64,000 nt of DNA, taken from contig JAEWMQ010000073.1 of the NCBI GenBank assembly GCA_023393125.1, positions 1 through 64,000 of the forward strand, written 5' to 3'. The notes below the pieces were generated by a model. The model did not search any database. It was not told the DNA's origin and saw only the letters and a program-made list of their open reading frames with translations. Position numbers and translations under genes: made by a program. Below, piece by piece: positions 46,951 through 55,626 of the stretch. The stretch is from Bacillota bacterium (GTDB lineage Bacteria; Bacillota; Clostridia; Lachnospirales; Cellulosilyticaceae). How positions within the stretch are numbered: the first letter of the stretch is position 1; each line of letters opens with the position of its first letter.

Positions 46951-47978
46951 TTCGCTTCCTCCTTCCTGTTTTGCTTCATTTCAAAAATCTTTTTAGCTAA
47001 TATTAAAAGCACAACTAAGCCTACTAAAATATTGACAATAGCAGACGGCACTCCCATTTGCCTTTGCATAGAGTTAGCCCCTACTTGCATAGCTGCAAAA
47101 CCAATAGCCACACCAAGTACTCCTACTGGATGATTAGAGGCAAGTAGCGCAATTAAAACCGCTATATAACCGCAATCAGAAGAAATCCCTTCTAGCAGTT
47201 TTTTCTGAATACCTAAGACTTCTACAACACCAGCCATACCTGCTAAGCCTCCGCTTAAAATAGCTGAGATGACAATGTTTTTCATAACAGAAATCCCATT
47301 GCATTTAGCCGCTCTTTGATTCATCCCAACCACTTTAAGCTCATAACCTATGGTTGTTTTTTGCATAAGGAGCCAAACGATAACCACCGCTACTACGGCA
47401 ATAATAAAGCCCATATTTAATCGTGTGGGTGGCATCAATAAACTAAATGCTGCTCCAGGTTCAATTCTTGGAGATTGTGGGACACTTCCACTTGGGTCCA
47501 TTAAGAACGTTCTTACTGCAAGTCCTGTAAAGTTAATGGCTATATAGTTAAGCATAATGGTCACAATAATCTCTGAAATATTAAATTTCGCTTTAAAGAT
47601 AGCCGCAATAAACGCCCATAGACCACCACATAAAAAGCCAGCTACCATGGCAAGAATGATTCTAACTGGACCTGGAACTCCAGTAAAATGAATAGCTACA
47701 AACGTTGCAGCCACAGCGCCCATATAAAATTGTCCTTCTGCACCAATATTGAAAAATCCTGTTTTAAAAGCAACTGCGCAACCAAGCCCTGTAAAAATAA
47801 GTGGTGTTGCCTTTACAAATATTTCAGCAAATCCGTTGGTATTGCCAAAGATCCCATTTATAAATTTACTCATTGCATCAAAAGGATTGGCTCCTGCTAA
47901 AATCAGAAGTAAAATACCAACCACTACCGTTATTAATGTAATTCCTAAAACAGAACTATAGGATTTTTTCTCTTTCAT
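46944..47978 (-). CDS. Nucleoside/BMP-type ABC transporter permease 1
   Basis: This 344-residue membrane protein of the NupP/YufP type has about nine helices. The blocks GAEGQFYMGAVAATFVAIHF and YELKVVGMNQRAAKCNGI mark the permease fold. It follows the ATPase gene by 5 bases and overlaps the second permease by 7. It forms the transmembrane pore with that protein. A ribosome site AGGAGGATTAATAG precedes the ATG, partly inside the ATPase gene end. Confidence 0.9.
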   Translation of the reverse strand: MKEKKSYSSVLGITLITVVVGILLLILAGANPFDAMSKFINGIFGNTNGFAEIFVKATPLIFTGLGCAVAFKTGFFNIGAEGQFYMGAVAATFVAIHFTGVPGPVRIILAMVAGFLCGGLWAFIAAIFKAKFNISEIIVTIMLNYIAINFTGLAVRTFLMDPSGSVPQSPRIEPGAAFSLLMPPTRLNMGFIIAVVAVVIVWLLMQKTTIGYELKVVGMNQRAAKCNGISVMKNIVISAILSGGLAGMAGVVEVLGIQKKLLEGISSDCGYIAVLIALLASNHPVGVLGVAIGFAAMQVGANSMQRQMGVPSAIVNILVGLVVLLILAKKIFEMKQNRKEEAKC

Positions 47979-47983
47979 CTCTA

Positions 47984-49507
47984 TTAATCCTCCTGATCGA
48001 CAATACCACCCATAAGTAGGCCTATTTTTTCTAATGTTGCTTCATCTCTTTCTAGTACTTCCATAACTTTTCCGCCAAACATAATGGCTACGCGGTCACT
48101 TAATGCCATAATCTCCTCTAGGTCAGCTGAAATTAAAATAACGCTTTTACCCTGATTTCTTTGCTCTATTAATACTTGTCTTACAAACTCAGTAGCGCCC
48201 ATATCTAAACCTCTTGTAGGCTGATTGGCAATAATCAGTTTGGCATCTTTAGAAGCTTCTCTTGAAATAATAATCTTTTGCTGATTACCTCCAGACATGA
48301 GTCTTACAGGTGTTTTTTCTTTTGTATTACCAGAGGTTTTAATGCGATACCTCTCTATTTGATGCGTTGCATTTTGCTGAATCTGTTTACTTTGTAAAAA
48401 ACCACGTATAGAAAAAGGACGCTTCATATAATCACGTAAGATTAAGTTTTCTTCTACACTCATAGGCAAAACTAAACCATCACTATGTCTATCATCTGAA
48501 ATGTACGAAATCCCTTTAGCAAATTTCTTTTTAACACTGTATTTAGTAATATCCTCACCATAGAACGTCATCTGCCCTTCGGTTGGTTTTTGTATACCTG
48601 CAATCACTTCCGCTAAATCTGTTTGTCCATTGCCATCTACACCTGCAATCCCTAATATTTCTCCTTGCTTGATGGCTAAAGAAATAGTGTCTAGCTGTGC
48701 TGCTTTATGATGCTTTTTAATGGATACATTAGATAAAACAAGAGCTTCTTCCTTTTGGCTTTGAGGTCTTACATCAAAGTTCTCATTTAAAGTTCTACCA
48801 ATCATATATTGTGAAAGCTCTGTAGGGTTAGTTTCTTTTGTATTTAAATCGATAATCTTTTTCCCATCTCTTAAAATACTCACTTTATCACTAATACTCA
48901 TGATTTCACTCATACGATGGGTGATAATGATAATGGCATAGCCTTCTTGCTTTAGTCTACGTAAGACATCAAAAAACTGCGCCGTTTCCTTTGGTGTTAA
49001 CACACCTGTTGGTTCATCTAGAATTAATAAATCCACATGACGGTATAAGGCTTTCAAGATTTCTACACGTTGTTGTTGCCCTACGGATAAATTTGCAACA
49101 ATCGCCTTAGGATCCACTGCTAGTCCATATTTTTGCGCCAGTGTCTCAATCTTTTCTTTAGCACTTTTTCTATCTAGCATTATCCCTTCATTTTTTAACC
49201 CAAGAATGATGTTATCCATGACACTCAAACGTTTCACTAAAGAAAAATGCTGATGAACCATGCCAATACCACTTTCAATGGCTTGTTTAGGAGAAGAAAA
49301 ATCAACTTTTTCTCCCTTCCAAAAGATTTCTCCAGAGTCTGGTTTATAAATACCAAATAAAATATTCATTAAAGTGGTCTTGCCTGCACCATTCTCTCCT
49401 AATAGTGCATGAATTTCACCTTTTTCTATGGAAAGGTTAATATTTTCATTGGCATATACACCCGAGAAGCTTTTGCTAATCTGTTTCATTTCCAAAATGC
49501 CCATCAT
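47984..49507 (-). CDS. Nucleoside/BMP-type ABC transporter ATPase (two domains)
   Basis: This 507-residue protein has two fused ABC domains, as in NupO/YufO and sugar ABC ATPases. The first has GENGAGKTT (Walker A), LSVGQQQRVEILKAL (signature) and LLILDEPTGVL (Walker B). The second has a degenerate Walker A, GVDGNGQTD, and MSGGNQQKIIISRE, the usual condition in this family. It powers the two permeases that follow. It starts ATG-ATG; GGAGAATG is the ribosome site. Confidence 0.93.
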   Translation of the reverse strand: MMGILEMKQISKSFSGVYANENINLSIEKGEIHALLGENGAGKTTLMNILFGIYKPDSGEIFWKGEKVDFSSPKQAIESGIGMVHQHFSLVKRLSVMDNIILGLKNEGIMLDRKSAKEKIETLAQKYGLAVDPKAIVANLSVGQQQRVEILKALYRHVDLLILDEPTGVLTPKETAQFFDVLRRLKQEGYAIIIITHRMSEIMSISDKVSILRDGKKIIDLNTKETNPTELSQYMIGRTLNENFDVRPQSQKEEALVLSNVSIKKHHKAAQLDTISLAIKQGEILGIAGVDGNGQTDLAEVIAGIQKPTEGQMTFYGEDITKYSVKKKFAKGISYISDDRHSDGLVLPMSVEENLILRDYMKRPFSIRGFLQSKQIQQNATHQIERYRIKTSGNTKEKTPVRLMSGGNQQKIIISREASKDAKLIIANQPTRGLDMGATEFVRQVLIEQRNQGKSVILISADLEEIMALSDRVAIMFGGKVMEVLERDEATLEKIGLLMGGIVDQED

Positions 49508-49625
49508 TCATTCTCCTTTAACCCTATGTATCGATGAAAAAGTAGCCCTCACTACCTTACCTACTATTAAAATAAGGATGATAAATACCCTCTATCATCC
49601 CTGTGTGCCTTACTCTATGTAACTC

Positions 49626-50654
49626 CTATCTTGCATTTGTATCACAGATGACTGTGAATTCACCTGATTTAATCGCTTCTACTTTATCAGCAATCAGTTG
49701 TTTGACATCATCAGGAATATTACTTTCCATTTCATGATAAGGTGCTAATTCAACAATACCCTCTGCCATTCCTAATTCCTTCACTACACCTTCAAAAGAA
49801 CCTTCTTTAATATCAGTAATAGCTGTTTTAATTAACTCAGGTACGTTATAGATGGCAGAAGTTAAAATAGTTTCTGGTGCTAATGCATATTGATCGTAAG
49901 AATCCCCAATGGCATAAATCCCTGCTTCTGCTGCTGCATTTATTGCACCTGTACCACACTCATTTGCGGCATGTCCAATAACATCTACATTGTTTTCAAT
50001 CATTGCAGTTGCTGATTCTTTTGCAAGAGCTGTATCTGTAAAAGAACCTGTCCAAGTGGTTTGTACTTCTATATCAGGATTAATGGATTTTGCACCATCT
50101 TCAAAAGCATTCATAATTTTTACAAGAGAAGCCCCTTGAACTGGTCCAATAAATCCCACCTTATTACTTTTTGACATACTTGCTGCTAACATCCCATTTA
50201 AATAACCTGTTTCTTCACATTTCATCACATAAGATGCTACGTTTTCAGCAGATGCATTTGCTTCAATACAAATAAATTTTGTATCTGGATAAAGCTCTGC
50301 AACTTCTAAGGCAGGATCACCAAATTGGAAACCATGACCGATGACTACGTCATAGCCATTAGCTGCATAATCTGTAAATGTTGCTGCCATATCTGCTGCA
50401 GCTACGTTTTCTGTATAAGCTATTTCGCAGCCTAATTCTTTTTCTACTAATAATAGCCCCTCATATGCAGATTGATTCCACCCCATATCATTTACTGCAC
50501 CTGTTACACAAAGCGCTACTTTTAATTTATCTTGTGTACTTTGTGATTCTGCTACCTCTTTAGCCCCTGTAGTCGCTACGCTAGAGCCACATCCTGTAAG
50601 TAAGGAAATGCTTAATATTCCACTAAATAGTACCGTCAGCCATGTTTTTTTCAT
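49626..50654 (-). CDS. BMP-family substrate-binding lipoprotein (nucleoside)
   Basis: This 342-residue extracellular lipoprotein has its signal and lipobox (SLLTGC) at residues 5-22 and a Basic Membrane Protein (PnrA/Med-like) fold: ALCVTGAVNDMGWNQSAYEG, GHGFQFGDPALEVAELYPD, GFIGPVQGASLVKIMNAFEDG. BMP proteins bind purine nucleosides or bases and deliver them to NupOPQ-type ABC importers. It heads the import operon and is 118 bases before the ATPase gene. It is divergent from the XRE-cupin regulator. Confidence 0.93.
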   Translation of the reverse strand: MKKTWLTVLFSGILSISLLTGCGSSVATTGAKEVAESQSTQDKLKVALCVTGAVNDMGWNQSAYEGLLLVEKELGCEIAYTENVAAADMAATFTDYAANGYDVVIGHGFQFGDPALEVAELYPDTKFICIEANASAENVASYVMKCEETGYLNGMLAASMSKSNKVGFIGPVQGASLVKIMNAFEDGAKSINPDIEVQTTWTGSFTDTALAKESATAMIENNVDVIGHAANECGTGAINAAAEAGIYAIGDSYDQYALAPETILTSAIYNVPELIKTAITDIKEGSFEGVVKELGMAEGIVELAPYHEMESNIPDDVKQLIADKVEAIKSGEFTVICDTNAR

Positions 50655-50703
50655 ACTTTTTCTCCTCTTTTAATCTATTTAAAATTATTTAACACTTCTT
50701 TTT

Positions 50704-50723
50704 ATGTTCATTATATTGAACAT
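50704..50723 (+). promoter_or_regulatory. Inverted repeat between the importer and XRE-cupin genes
   Basis: TATGTTCATTATATTGAACA-type sequence: arms ATGTTCA/TGAACAT around a 6-base A/T centre. A second, longer-spaced inverted repeat, CTTGTCAA/TTGACAAG, spans 50731-50765. Both lie in the 158-base divergent gap where the XRE-cupin protein would be expected to bind. Confidence 0.55.
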
Positions 50724-50812
50724 CTTTTATCTTGTCAATTACAATTTTTCAATTTATTTGACAAGTTTCTAAATGATTATTATAATGAGTACAAGTACGA
50801 GAGGAGGTTTTT

Positions 50813-51394
50813 ATGGCATCTCTTAATCTAGTCCGAATCGGAAATATATTAAAGAGTCAAAGGCTTATGCTAGGGCTTTCTATTAGAGATTTATCTGCAA
50901 AATCCGGTGTTTCAGCAGGAACCATTAGCCAAATAGAAACAGGAAAAACAGCTCCTAATCTTGTAAGTGTTTATACACTTTGTGAGACATTAGGCTTTCC
51001 TATATCTGCTCTTTTTGTCGAAGAGTGTGATGAACGCATTTCTATTGTTCGGAAAAATGAACGCAGTTCTTTTATTCGAAATACAAGTAACGGTCAATCT
51101 ATTGAAGAAGCACTTATTATTAAAGGCGAACATCAAATGTGGGGCGGTGTCATCACCATGCCACCGCACACTTCTTCTGGGGCATTTTACTATCATGAAG
51201 GTGAAGAATTTGTCTTTATTTTGGAAGGCAGCTTAACATTTGAACTGGAAAATTATCCTCCTTATGAACTTTGTGAAGGCGATACTTTATACTACCCTAA
51301 TGAAATAGGCCACAGGTGGGAAAACAAATCTGATCAAGAAACAAAACTTTTAATTGTATCTACTTCTGAATTTGAACCAAAATCTACCCAATAA
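50813..51394 (+). CDS. XRE-family regulator with cupin domain
   Basis: This 193-residue DNA-binding protein has an N-terminal XRE helix-turn-helix (about 10-65; LSIRDLSAKSGVSAGTISQI) and a C-terminal cupin sensor domain (about 110-185; HEGEEFVFILEGSLTFEL and the late GDTLYYPNEIGHRWEN). Proteins of this class (like PuuR) control small-metabolite uptake genes. It is divergent from the BMP-ABC operon, whose expression it probably controls in response to a purine-related ligand (inference). GAGAGGAGG precedes the ATG. Confidence 0.9.
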   Translation: MASLNLVRIGNILKSQRLMLGLSIRDLSAKSGVSAGTISQIETGKTAPNLVSVYTLCETLGFPISALFVEECDERISIVRKNERSSFIRNTSNGQSIEEALIIKGEHQMWGGVITMPPHTSSGAFYYHEGEEFVFILEGSLTFELENYPPYELCEGDTLYYPNEIGHRWENKSDQETKLLIVSTSEFEPKSTQ

Positions 51395-51447
51395 AGTAGC
51401 ATTCTAAAAAAGTAGACTCTATAACATCTGGTTAAAAATAATCCTTT

Positions 51448-51499
51448 AAAATTTAAAATCCTCGAACTCAATTTCTTAGTTCGAGGATTTTAAATTTTA
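51448..51499 (+). terminator. Strong bidirectional terminator after XRE-cupin and pirin genes
   Basis: A perfect stem of about 21 bp includes AAAATCCTCGAACT and its complement around a 9-base loop. It serves the XRE-cupin gene and the convergent pirin gene. Confidence 0.9.
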
Positions 51500-51503
51500 A
51501 AAA

Positions 51504-52205
51504 TTAATCTTGCTTATTCATTTCTATAATTAAAATATGAGAAGTTTCTTTTGCCTTAATTAAAATATCTTCTTCAACTATTTCCATTCCATCTCTTTCA
51601 TTTAATTCAATGTTATTAATTAATGAATGACCTTCTATTTGAACTAGGTAGGCCTGTCTTCCTTTGTTAACTTTAAAATCAATATCTCTTCCTTTTTCAA
51701 GCTCTAAAGAATAAATATTTACATCCTGATTTATTTTTATTGGTACACTTCCATTTTTGTCTGAGGCAATATGAAGCCATTTATTTAGCCTATCATTTAA
51801 ATGAAATTTATAATCTCCATAGTTAGGCTTATAATCTTGTTTATCAGGTAAAATCCATATTTGTAAAAATCTTAATGGGTCTTTTCCAAGGTTATGCTCA
51901 CTATGATAAACACCTGTTCCTGCACTCATATATTGAACATGCCCACGACTTATAGTATTTTTATTACCCATACTATCTCCATGAGTTAAATCACCATTAA
52001 CAATATATGATATTATTTCCATATTTCTATGAGGATGAACTTCAAATCCAGTATTAGATTGAACTATATCATCATTTATAACTCTTAAAACACCAAAATT
52101 CATATTATCGGGGTTGTAGTATTCTGCAAATGAAAAATGAAATTTACTTCTTAACCATCCAAGATTACTACTTCCCATGCTGTTACTATCTATTTTTCTT
52201 AACAT
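51504..52205 (-). CDS. Pirin-family (YhhW-type) cupin protein
   Basis: This protein of 233 residues has two cupin barrels. The metal-binding HPHRNMEIISY (HxH) and GVYHSEHNLG match pirin/YhhW, which show quercetin dioxygenase activity in vitro; the physiological role is unclear, perhaps oxidative or redox sensing. AGGAGTGACATAAA precedes the ATG. An inverted repeat lies 105 bases upstream, and an HxlR gene is next on the same strand. Confidence 0.9.
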   Translation of the reverse strand: MLRKIDSNSMGSSNLGWLRSKFHFSFAEYYNPDNMNFGVLRVINDDIVQSNTGFEVHPHRNMEIISYIVNGDLTHGDSMGNKNTISRGHVQYMSAGTGVYHSEHNLGKDPLRFLQIWILPDKQDYKPNYGDYKFHLNDRLNKWLHIASDKNGSVPIKINQDVNIYSLELEKGRDIDFKVNKGRQAYLVQIEGHSLINNIELNERDGMEIVEEDILIKAKETSHILIIEMNKQD

Positions 52206-52309
52206 TTTATGTCACTCCTTTTTAATCTAGTTCGTATTCTTAATTAAAACTAGATATAACTCAATAAAAACAATTTATTAAATGATACTCTTATTATTTT
52301 TTAAAAGTT

Positions 52310-52326
52310 AGTTACTTTTTGTAACT
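52310..52326 (-). promoter_or_regulatory. Inverted repeat upstream of the pirin gene, candidate HxlR operator
   Basis: AGTTACTTTTTGTAACT has perfect 6-base arms with a 5-base spacer. It lies in the promoter region of the pirin gene, where the HxlR regulator encoded next door could bind. HxlR sites are typically short inverted repeats of this kind. Confidence 0.5.
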
Positions 52327-52381
52327 TGATTTAAAAACATTATTACACATAAGTTATAGTTAGTCAATATTTTTAATAAAT

Positions 52382-52417
52382 AAAAGGATCTCCTAAAATC
52401 AATAGAAGATCCTTTTT
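52382..52417 (-). terminator. Intrinsic terminator of the HxlR gene
   Basis: AAAAGGATCT pairs with AGATCCTTTT around a 15-base loop, with a T-run. It lies 17 bases beyond the HxlR stop and separates it from the pirin promoter. Confidence 0.85.
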
Positions 52418-52433
52418 GTTATTTTCATTTTAT

Positions 52434-52748
52434 TTAATTCCATTTTTCCGCCCACTTTTGAATTTCATCCATAACAATTTCAAGTTCTTGTCCTTTTTCT
52501 GTAAGTTCATATTCTATACGTACAGGCACTTCTGGATAAACTTTTCTAATAACAATTCCTTCTCTTTCTAATTCTCTAAACCTCTCTGTTAACATACGAG
52601 AACTCATATTTGGAATTGCATCTGCTATATCAGAAAAACGCTTTTGCCCACTCAGTAATGTTCTTATAATTAGTCCAGTCCATCTCTTTCCTAGTAATTC
52701 AAAAGCATTTTCGAACTTTGGGCACATATGATATTTTTCCATATCCAA
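52434..52748 (-). CDS. HxlR-family (MarR-like) regulator
   Basis: This 104-residue protein has the HxlR winged-helix: CPKFENAFELLGKRWTGLII at the start (Cys at position 9 may be redox-active), then SDIADAIPNMSSRMLTERFREL as the recognition region. HxlR proteins respond to formaldehyde, diamide, disulfides and similar stress. GGTGGTGATT precedes the ATG. It lies upstream of the pirin gene, the likely target. Confidence 0.9.
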   Translation of the reverse strand: MDMEKYHMCPKFENAFELLGKRWTGLIIRTLLSGQKRFSDIADAIPNMSSRMLTERFRELEREGIVIRKVYPEVPVRIEYELTEKGQELEIVMDEIQKWAEKWN

Positions 52749-52839
52749 TCACCACCTAAATATATTCTAGCATACTTACTAAAACATAAGTAGCTTGTTC
52801 TATTAATTTAATTATAAGTTATTCTATACTCTATGCATC

Positions 52840-52968
52840 CTAATGATTTCTTCTCCAATAACGCAAAAATAACCAAGCAATCGCTCGCCTGGCTACTCTA
52901 TGCTTCAGCACTTCATCATCCAATAAATCTAACAGTGCCTTTGCTTCTTCATTTACATCTATACTCTC
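52840..52968 (-). pseudogene. Coding remnant (42 codons) downstream of the sulfonate-type ATPase
   Basis: After the ATPase stop, a clean open frame without a start (bounded by a TAA) runs 42 codons: DVNEEAKALLDLLDDEVLKH, then RVARRAIAWLFLRYWRRNH and stop. Its inner part overlaps the terminator-like hairpin at 52862-52902. It resembles the frame that can be read through the related hairpin at 62144, so the protein look may be coincidental to the repeated sequence. Confidence 0.3.
52862..52902 (-). terminator. Terminator-like hairpin of a recurrent type
   Basis: On the minus strand CCAGGC-GAGCGATT-GCTTGG is followed by TTATTTTTGCG. The preceding GAAGTGCTG box is shared with terminators at 31308 and 62144. 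It would end the SsuABC-type operon. Confidence 0.6.
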
Positions 52969-52972
52969 TTAA

Positions 52973-53743
52973 TTAAATAGTATACTCTATCTGAGCAATG
53001 CTATCTTCAAAAAAGTAGTCATATATTTTCTTTTTAATAGCTGCAAATTCAGCACTTCCTCGATCTCTTTGACTGCCTAATTCTACTTTAATAATATCTT
53101 TAATTTGTCCTGGTGCAGATGACATCACTATGATTCTATCAGCTAAATACACAGCTTCTTCAATATCATGAGTAACCATAATCATTGTATTTTTTTCACT
53201 AAGCCAAATTTTCTTTACCTCAGTTTGCAACTCCATTTTTGTAAGTGCATCTAATGCACCAAACGGTTCATCTAACAGCAATATTTTAGGTTTAGTAATC
53301 AATGATCTTGCAATAGCTGCCCTTTGAGACATTCCTCCCGATAACTGTCTTGGGTAAGCCCTTTTAAAGTCTGATAATTTCACTAGCTTTAAATAGTAAT
53401 CCACTTTTTCCTTAACTTCTTCTTTAGTAACCTTCTTCAGACCTAAAGCAACATTTTTTTCTATGGTCAACCAAGGAAATAGACGATGTTCTTGAAAAAT
53501 CATACTACTTTTCATATTAGGCTCTTTGATTTCTTCTTCATCAATAGTCACAAGACCACTATCTGCCATTTCTAGACCTGCAACAATTTTTAAAAGTGTG
53601 CTTTTACCACAACCACTATGACCAACAATAACTACAAATTCACCTTCTTGGATTGTCAAATTGATATCCTTTAAAACTTCAATCCTTCTTCCACTTACAA
53701 TAAAACTCTTGCTAAGATTTTTTATCTTTAATTTTTCTCCCAC
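52973..53743 (-). CDS. ABC transporter ATPase, nitrate/sulfonate/taurine type (SsuB-like)
   Basis: This 256-residue ATPase has Walker A GHSGCGKST, signature LSGGMSQRAAIARS and Walker B ILLLDEPFGALD. It energises the permease gene just before it. A GTG at 53743 with AGGGGTGAGAAA ahead is preferred; an ATG ten codons upstream overlaps the permease end and has no ribosome site. The operon is arylsulfotransferase, binding lipoprotein, permease, ATPase. Confidence 0.88.
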   Translation of the reverse strand: MGEKLKIKNLSKSFIVSGRRIEVLKDINLTIQEGEFVVIVGHSGCGKSTLLKIVAGLEMADSGLVTIDEEEIKEPNMKSSMIFQEHRLFPWLTIEKNVALGLKKVTKEEVKEKVDYYLKLVKLSDFKRAYPRQLSGGMSQRAAIARSLITKPKILLLDEPFGALDALTKMELQTEVKKIWLSEKNTMIMVTHDIEEAVYLADRIIVMSSAPGQIKDIIKVELGSQRDRGSAEFAAIKKKIYDYFFEDSIAQIEYTI

Positions 53744-53754
53744 TTTTCTCACCC

Positions 53755-54540
53755 CTAATCTCTTGCTTCCCATGGTGTACTGGCCTTAGCAATGTAAGTA
53801 AGTATGAAATCCATAATAACCCCAACAATTGCTATACTAATAATTCCAGAAAATACAACTGATGATTGCATTAAACTTCTTGCATCATTAATTCGAAACC
53901 CAATCCCCGAATTGGCCGCAATCATTTCAGCACCTACTACCGCCATCCAAGATATCCCCAAACCTAGCTTAAGCCCTACAAATATAGACGGTAGTGCTGA
54001 AGGCAAATAAATTTTAGTAAATAATTCCCAATGGCTTAAATCATACATTTTACCTACCTCAATCAGTTTGGAGTCTGACCTTTTAATACCACTAACTGTA
54101 TTTATCATAATTGGAAAATAGGACGCTAAAAATATTACTGCTACTTTTGATTCTTCTCCAATTCCAAACCACATCACAAGTAAAGGAATCCATGCCAGCA
54201 TTGGTATTTGCCTAATAGATGTAAATGTAAATATAAAAAAGCGATTAATCTTCTCATTCATTCCCATTACTACACCAAGAGTGATGCCTATAAGAGCCGC
54301 CAAACTATATCCTTTAAGAATTCTCATTAAACTAATAGATAGGTCCTGCATTAACCTTCCTGACTCTATCTGACTTTTAAAGGATTCAATAACCGAACTA
54401 ATGGTAGGTAATAAAACGGTTGGCACCTCCCCTATTTTAGTAACAACATACCAAAAAACAAATATACTAATTGGTAATAAGCTATAATTTAAATATCTTA
54501 AAGGATTAAATTTTCTTACGTTATTTTCTTTTTTATTCAT
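53755..54540 (-). CDS. ABC transporter permease, nitrate/sulfonate/taurine type (SsuC-like)
   Basis: This membrane protein of 261 residues has six or so helices. The binding-protein-dependent permease region spans about 75-250 and includes the EAA-type loop KMYDLSHWELFTKIYLPSALP. The ATG at 54540 behind GAGGGGGTGG is preferred over an ATG at 54579 that overlaps the binding-protein stop (ATGA) but has no site. Confidence 0.88.
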   Translation of the reverse strand: MNKKENNVRKFNPLRYLNYSLLPISIFVFWYVVTKIGEVPTVLLPTISSVIESFKSQIESGRLMQDLSISLMRILKGYSLAALIGITLGVVMGMNEKINRFFIFTFTSIRQIPMLAWIPLLVMWFGIGEESKVAVIFLASYFPIMINTVSGIKRSDSKLIEVGKMYDLSHWELFTKIYLPSALPSIFVGLKLGLGISWMAVVGAEMIAANSGIGFRINDARSLMQSSVVFSGIISIAIVGVIMDFILTYIAKASTPWEARD

Positions 54541-54575
54541 TTCATTACCACCCCCTCTTTTATTCCTATTGATGA

Positions 54576-55598
54576 TCATTGCTTATTATATTCATCGACT
54601 GCTTCTTGCAAATAAGAATCATCAATCCAAGTCTGGAAATTCACCTTAGAGGGGATAAGTTCGTTATTGATTAAAAATTCTTGTACGCTCTCTAATTTGT
54701 CTAAATACTCAGTGCCTTTGCATAATGGTATGGATTCATTTAAATCATCTGCTCCTATAGAAGTTTTTACAAACTCTAAACTATAGCCTGTTTTTTCTGC
54801 ATAAAGCTGATAATAAGCTTCAGGATTTTCAACAATCGTATCTTTAGCCTTTAATAACGCCTCTAAAAATGCAATAATGGCTTTTTTATTATCTTCTAAA
54901 AAATCAGTTCTAACTGTAATGACACCTGGAGAATAATAACGCTCACTTTTTCCACTTCTTTCATCATGGATAATAACACTGTTTTCAATAGCTAATTCTT
55001 GACCTATAGAAATAACTGCTGCATCTACCGAACCAGTAACCAGTGCTGATATACCTTCTGGTATTGTCATATTAACCAATTCTACATCACTTGTTGCTAA
55101 ATGAGCATCTTCTAGTACTTTGATTAAATATTCATGTGCTGCCGTCCCCCTTACATAAGCAATGGACTTTCCTTTAAGCTGAGTAATATCGGTAATTTGT
55201 GAACTGTTTAATGTAACCATCTCCCAAATAGGTGAGTTGCTTTGTATTCCAATTAAAGTTGTATCAATCTTATTGGCCTTTGCAGAAATTCCCGCCATGC
55301 TTGCATAAACAGCGATATCTAAGTCTTTAGCCACTAATGCTTCATGAATAGCTGGTGCAGCTCCCGTAAAGCTTTGAAGATTTGCCTTATATCCTAGTGG
55401 ATTTAAATAATCATCTAGATATCCTTCCACTTCTGCCACACCTAGTGCCCCGGAAGACCAACTCCCACCAGAAGATGGGTACCCAATATTAATAGCTATC
55501 AAATTTTTGTTCTCTTTAGTAGAGGCCCTACAACCCACTAATAAACCTCCTACTATAAATATCAAACCTAACCCAAATATAATATTCTTTTTCATCAT
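54576..55598 (-). CDS. Substrate-binding lipoprotein, SsuA/NMT1 type
   Basis: This lipoprotein of 340 residues has signal and lipobox LLVGC (about C23). The mature part is an SsuA/TauA-like two-lobe binding protein: NIGYPSSGGSWSSGALGVAE, AIHEALVAKDLDIAVYASMAG. It lies downstream of the arylsulfotransferase gene with only 28 bases between, so the ligand may be an aryl sulfate, sulfonate or alkyl sulfate. AGGAAGGCCAC (GGAGAGGAAGG) precedes the ATG. Confidence 0.85.
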   Translation of the reverse strand: MMKKNIIFGLGLIFIVGGLLVGCRASTKENKNLIAINIGYPSSGGSWSSGALGVAEVEGYLDDYLNPLGYKANLQSFTGAAPAIHEALVAKDLDIAVYASMAGISAKANKIDTTLIGIQSNSPIWEMVTLNSSQITDITQLKGKSIAYVRGTAAHEYLIKVLEDAHLATSDVELVNMTIPEGISALVTGSVDAAVISIGQELAIENSVIIHDERSGKSERYYSPGVITVRTDFLEDNKKAIIAFLEALLKAKDTIVENPEAYYQLYAEKTGYSLEFVKTSIGADDLNESIPLCKGTEYLDKLESVQEFLINNELIPSKVNFQTWIDDSYLQEAVDEYNKQ

Positions 55599-55626
55599 GT
55601 GGCCTTCCTCTCCATGGATTTTAGTT

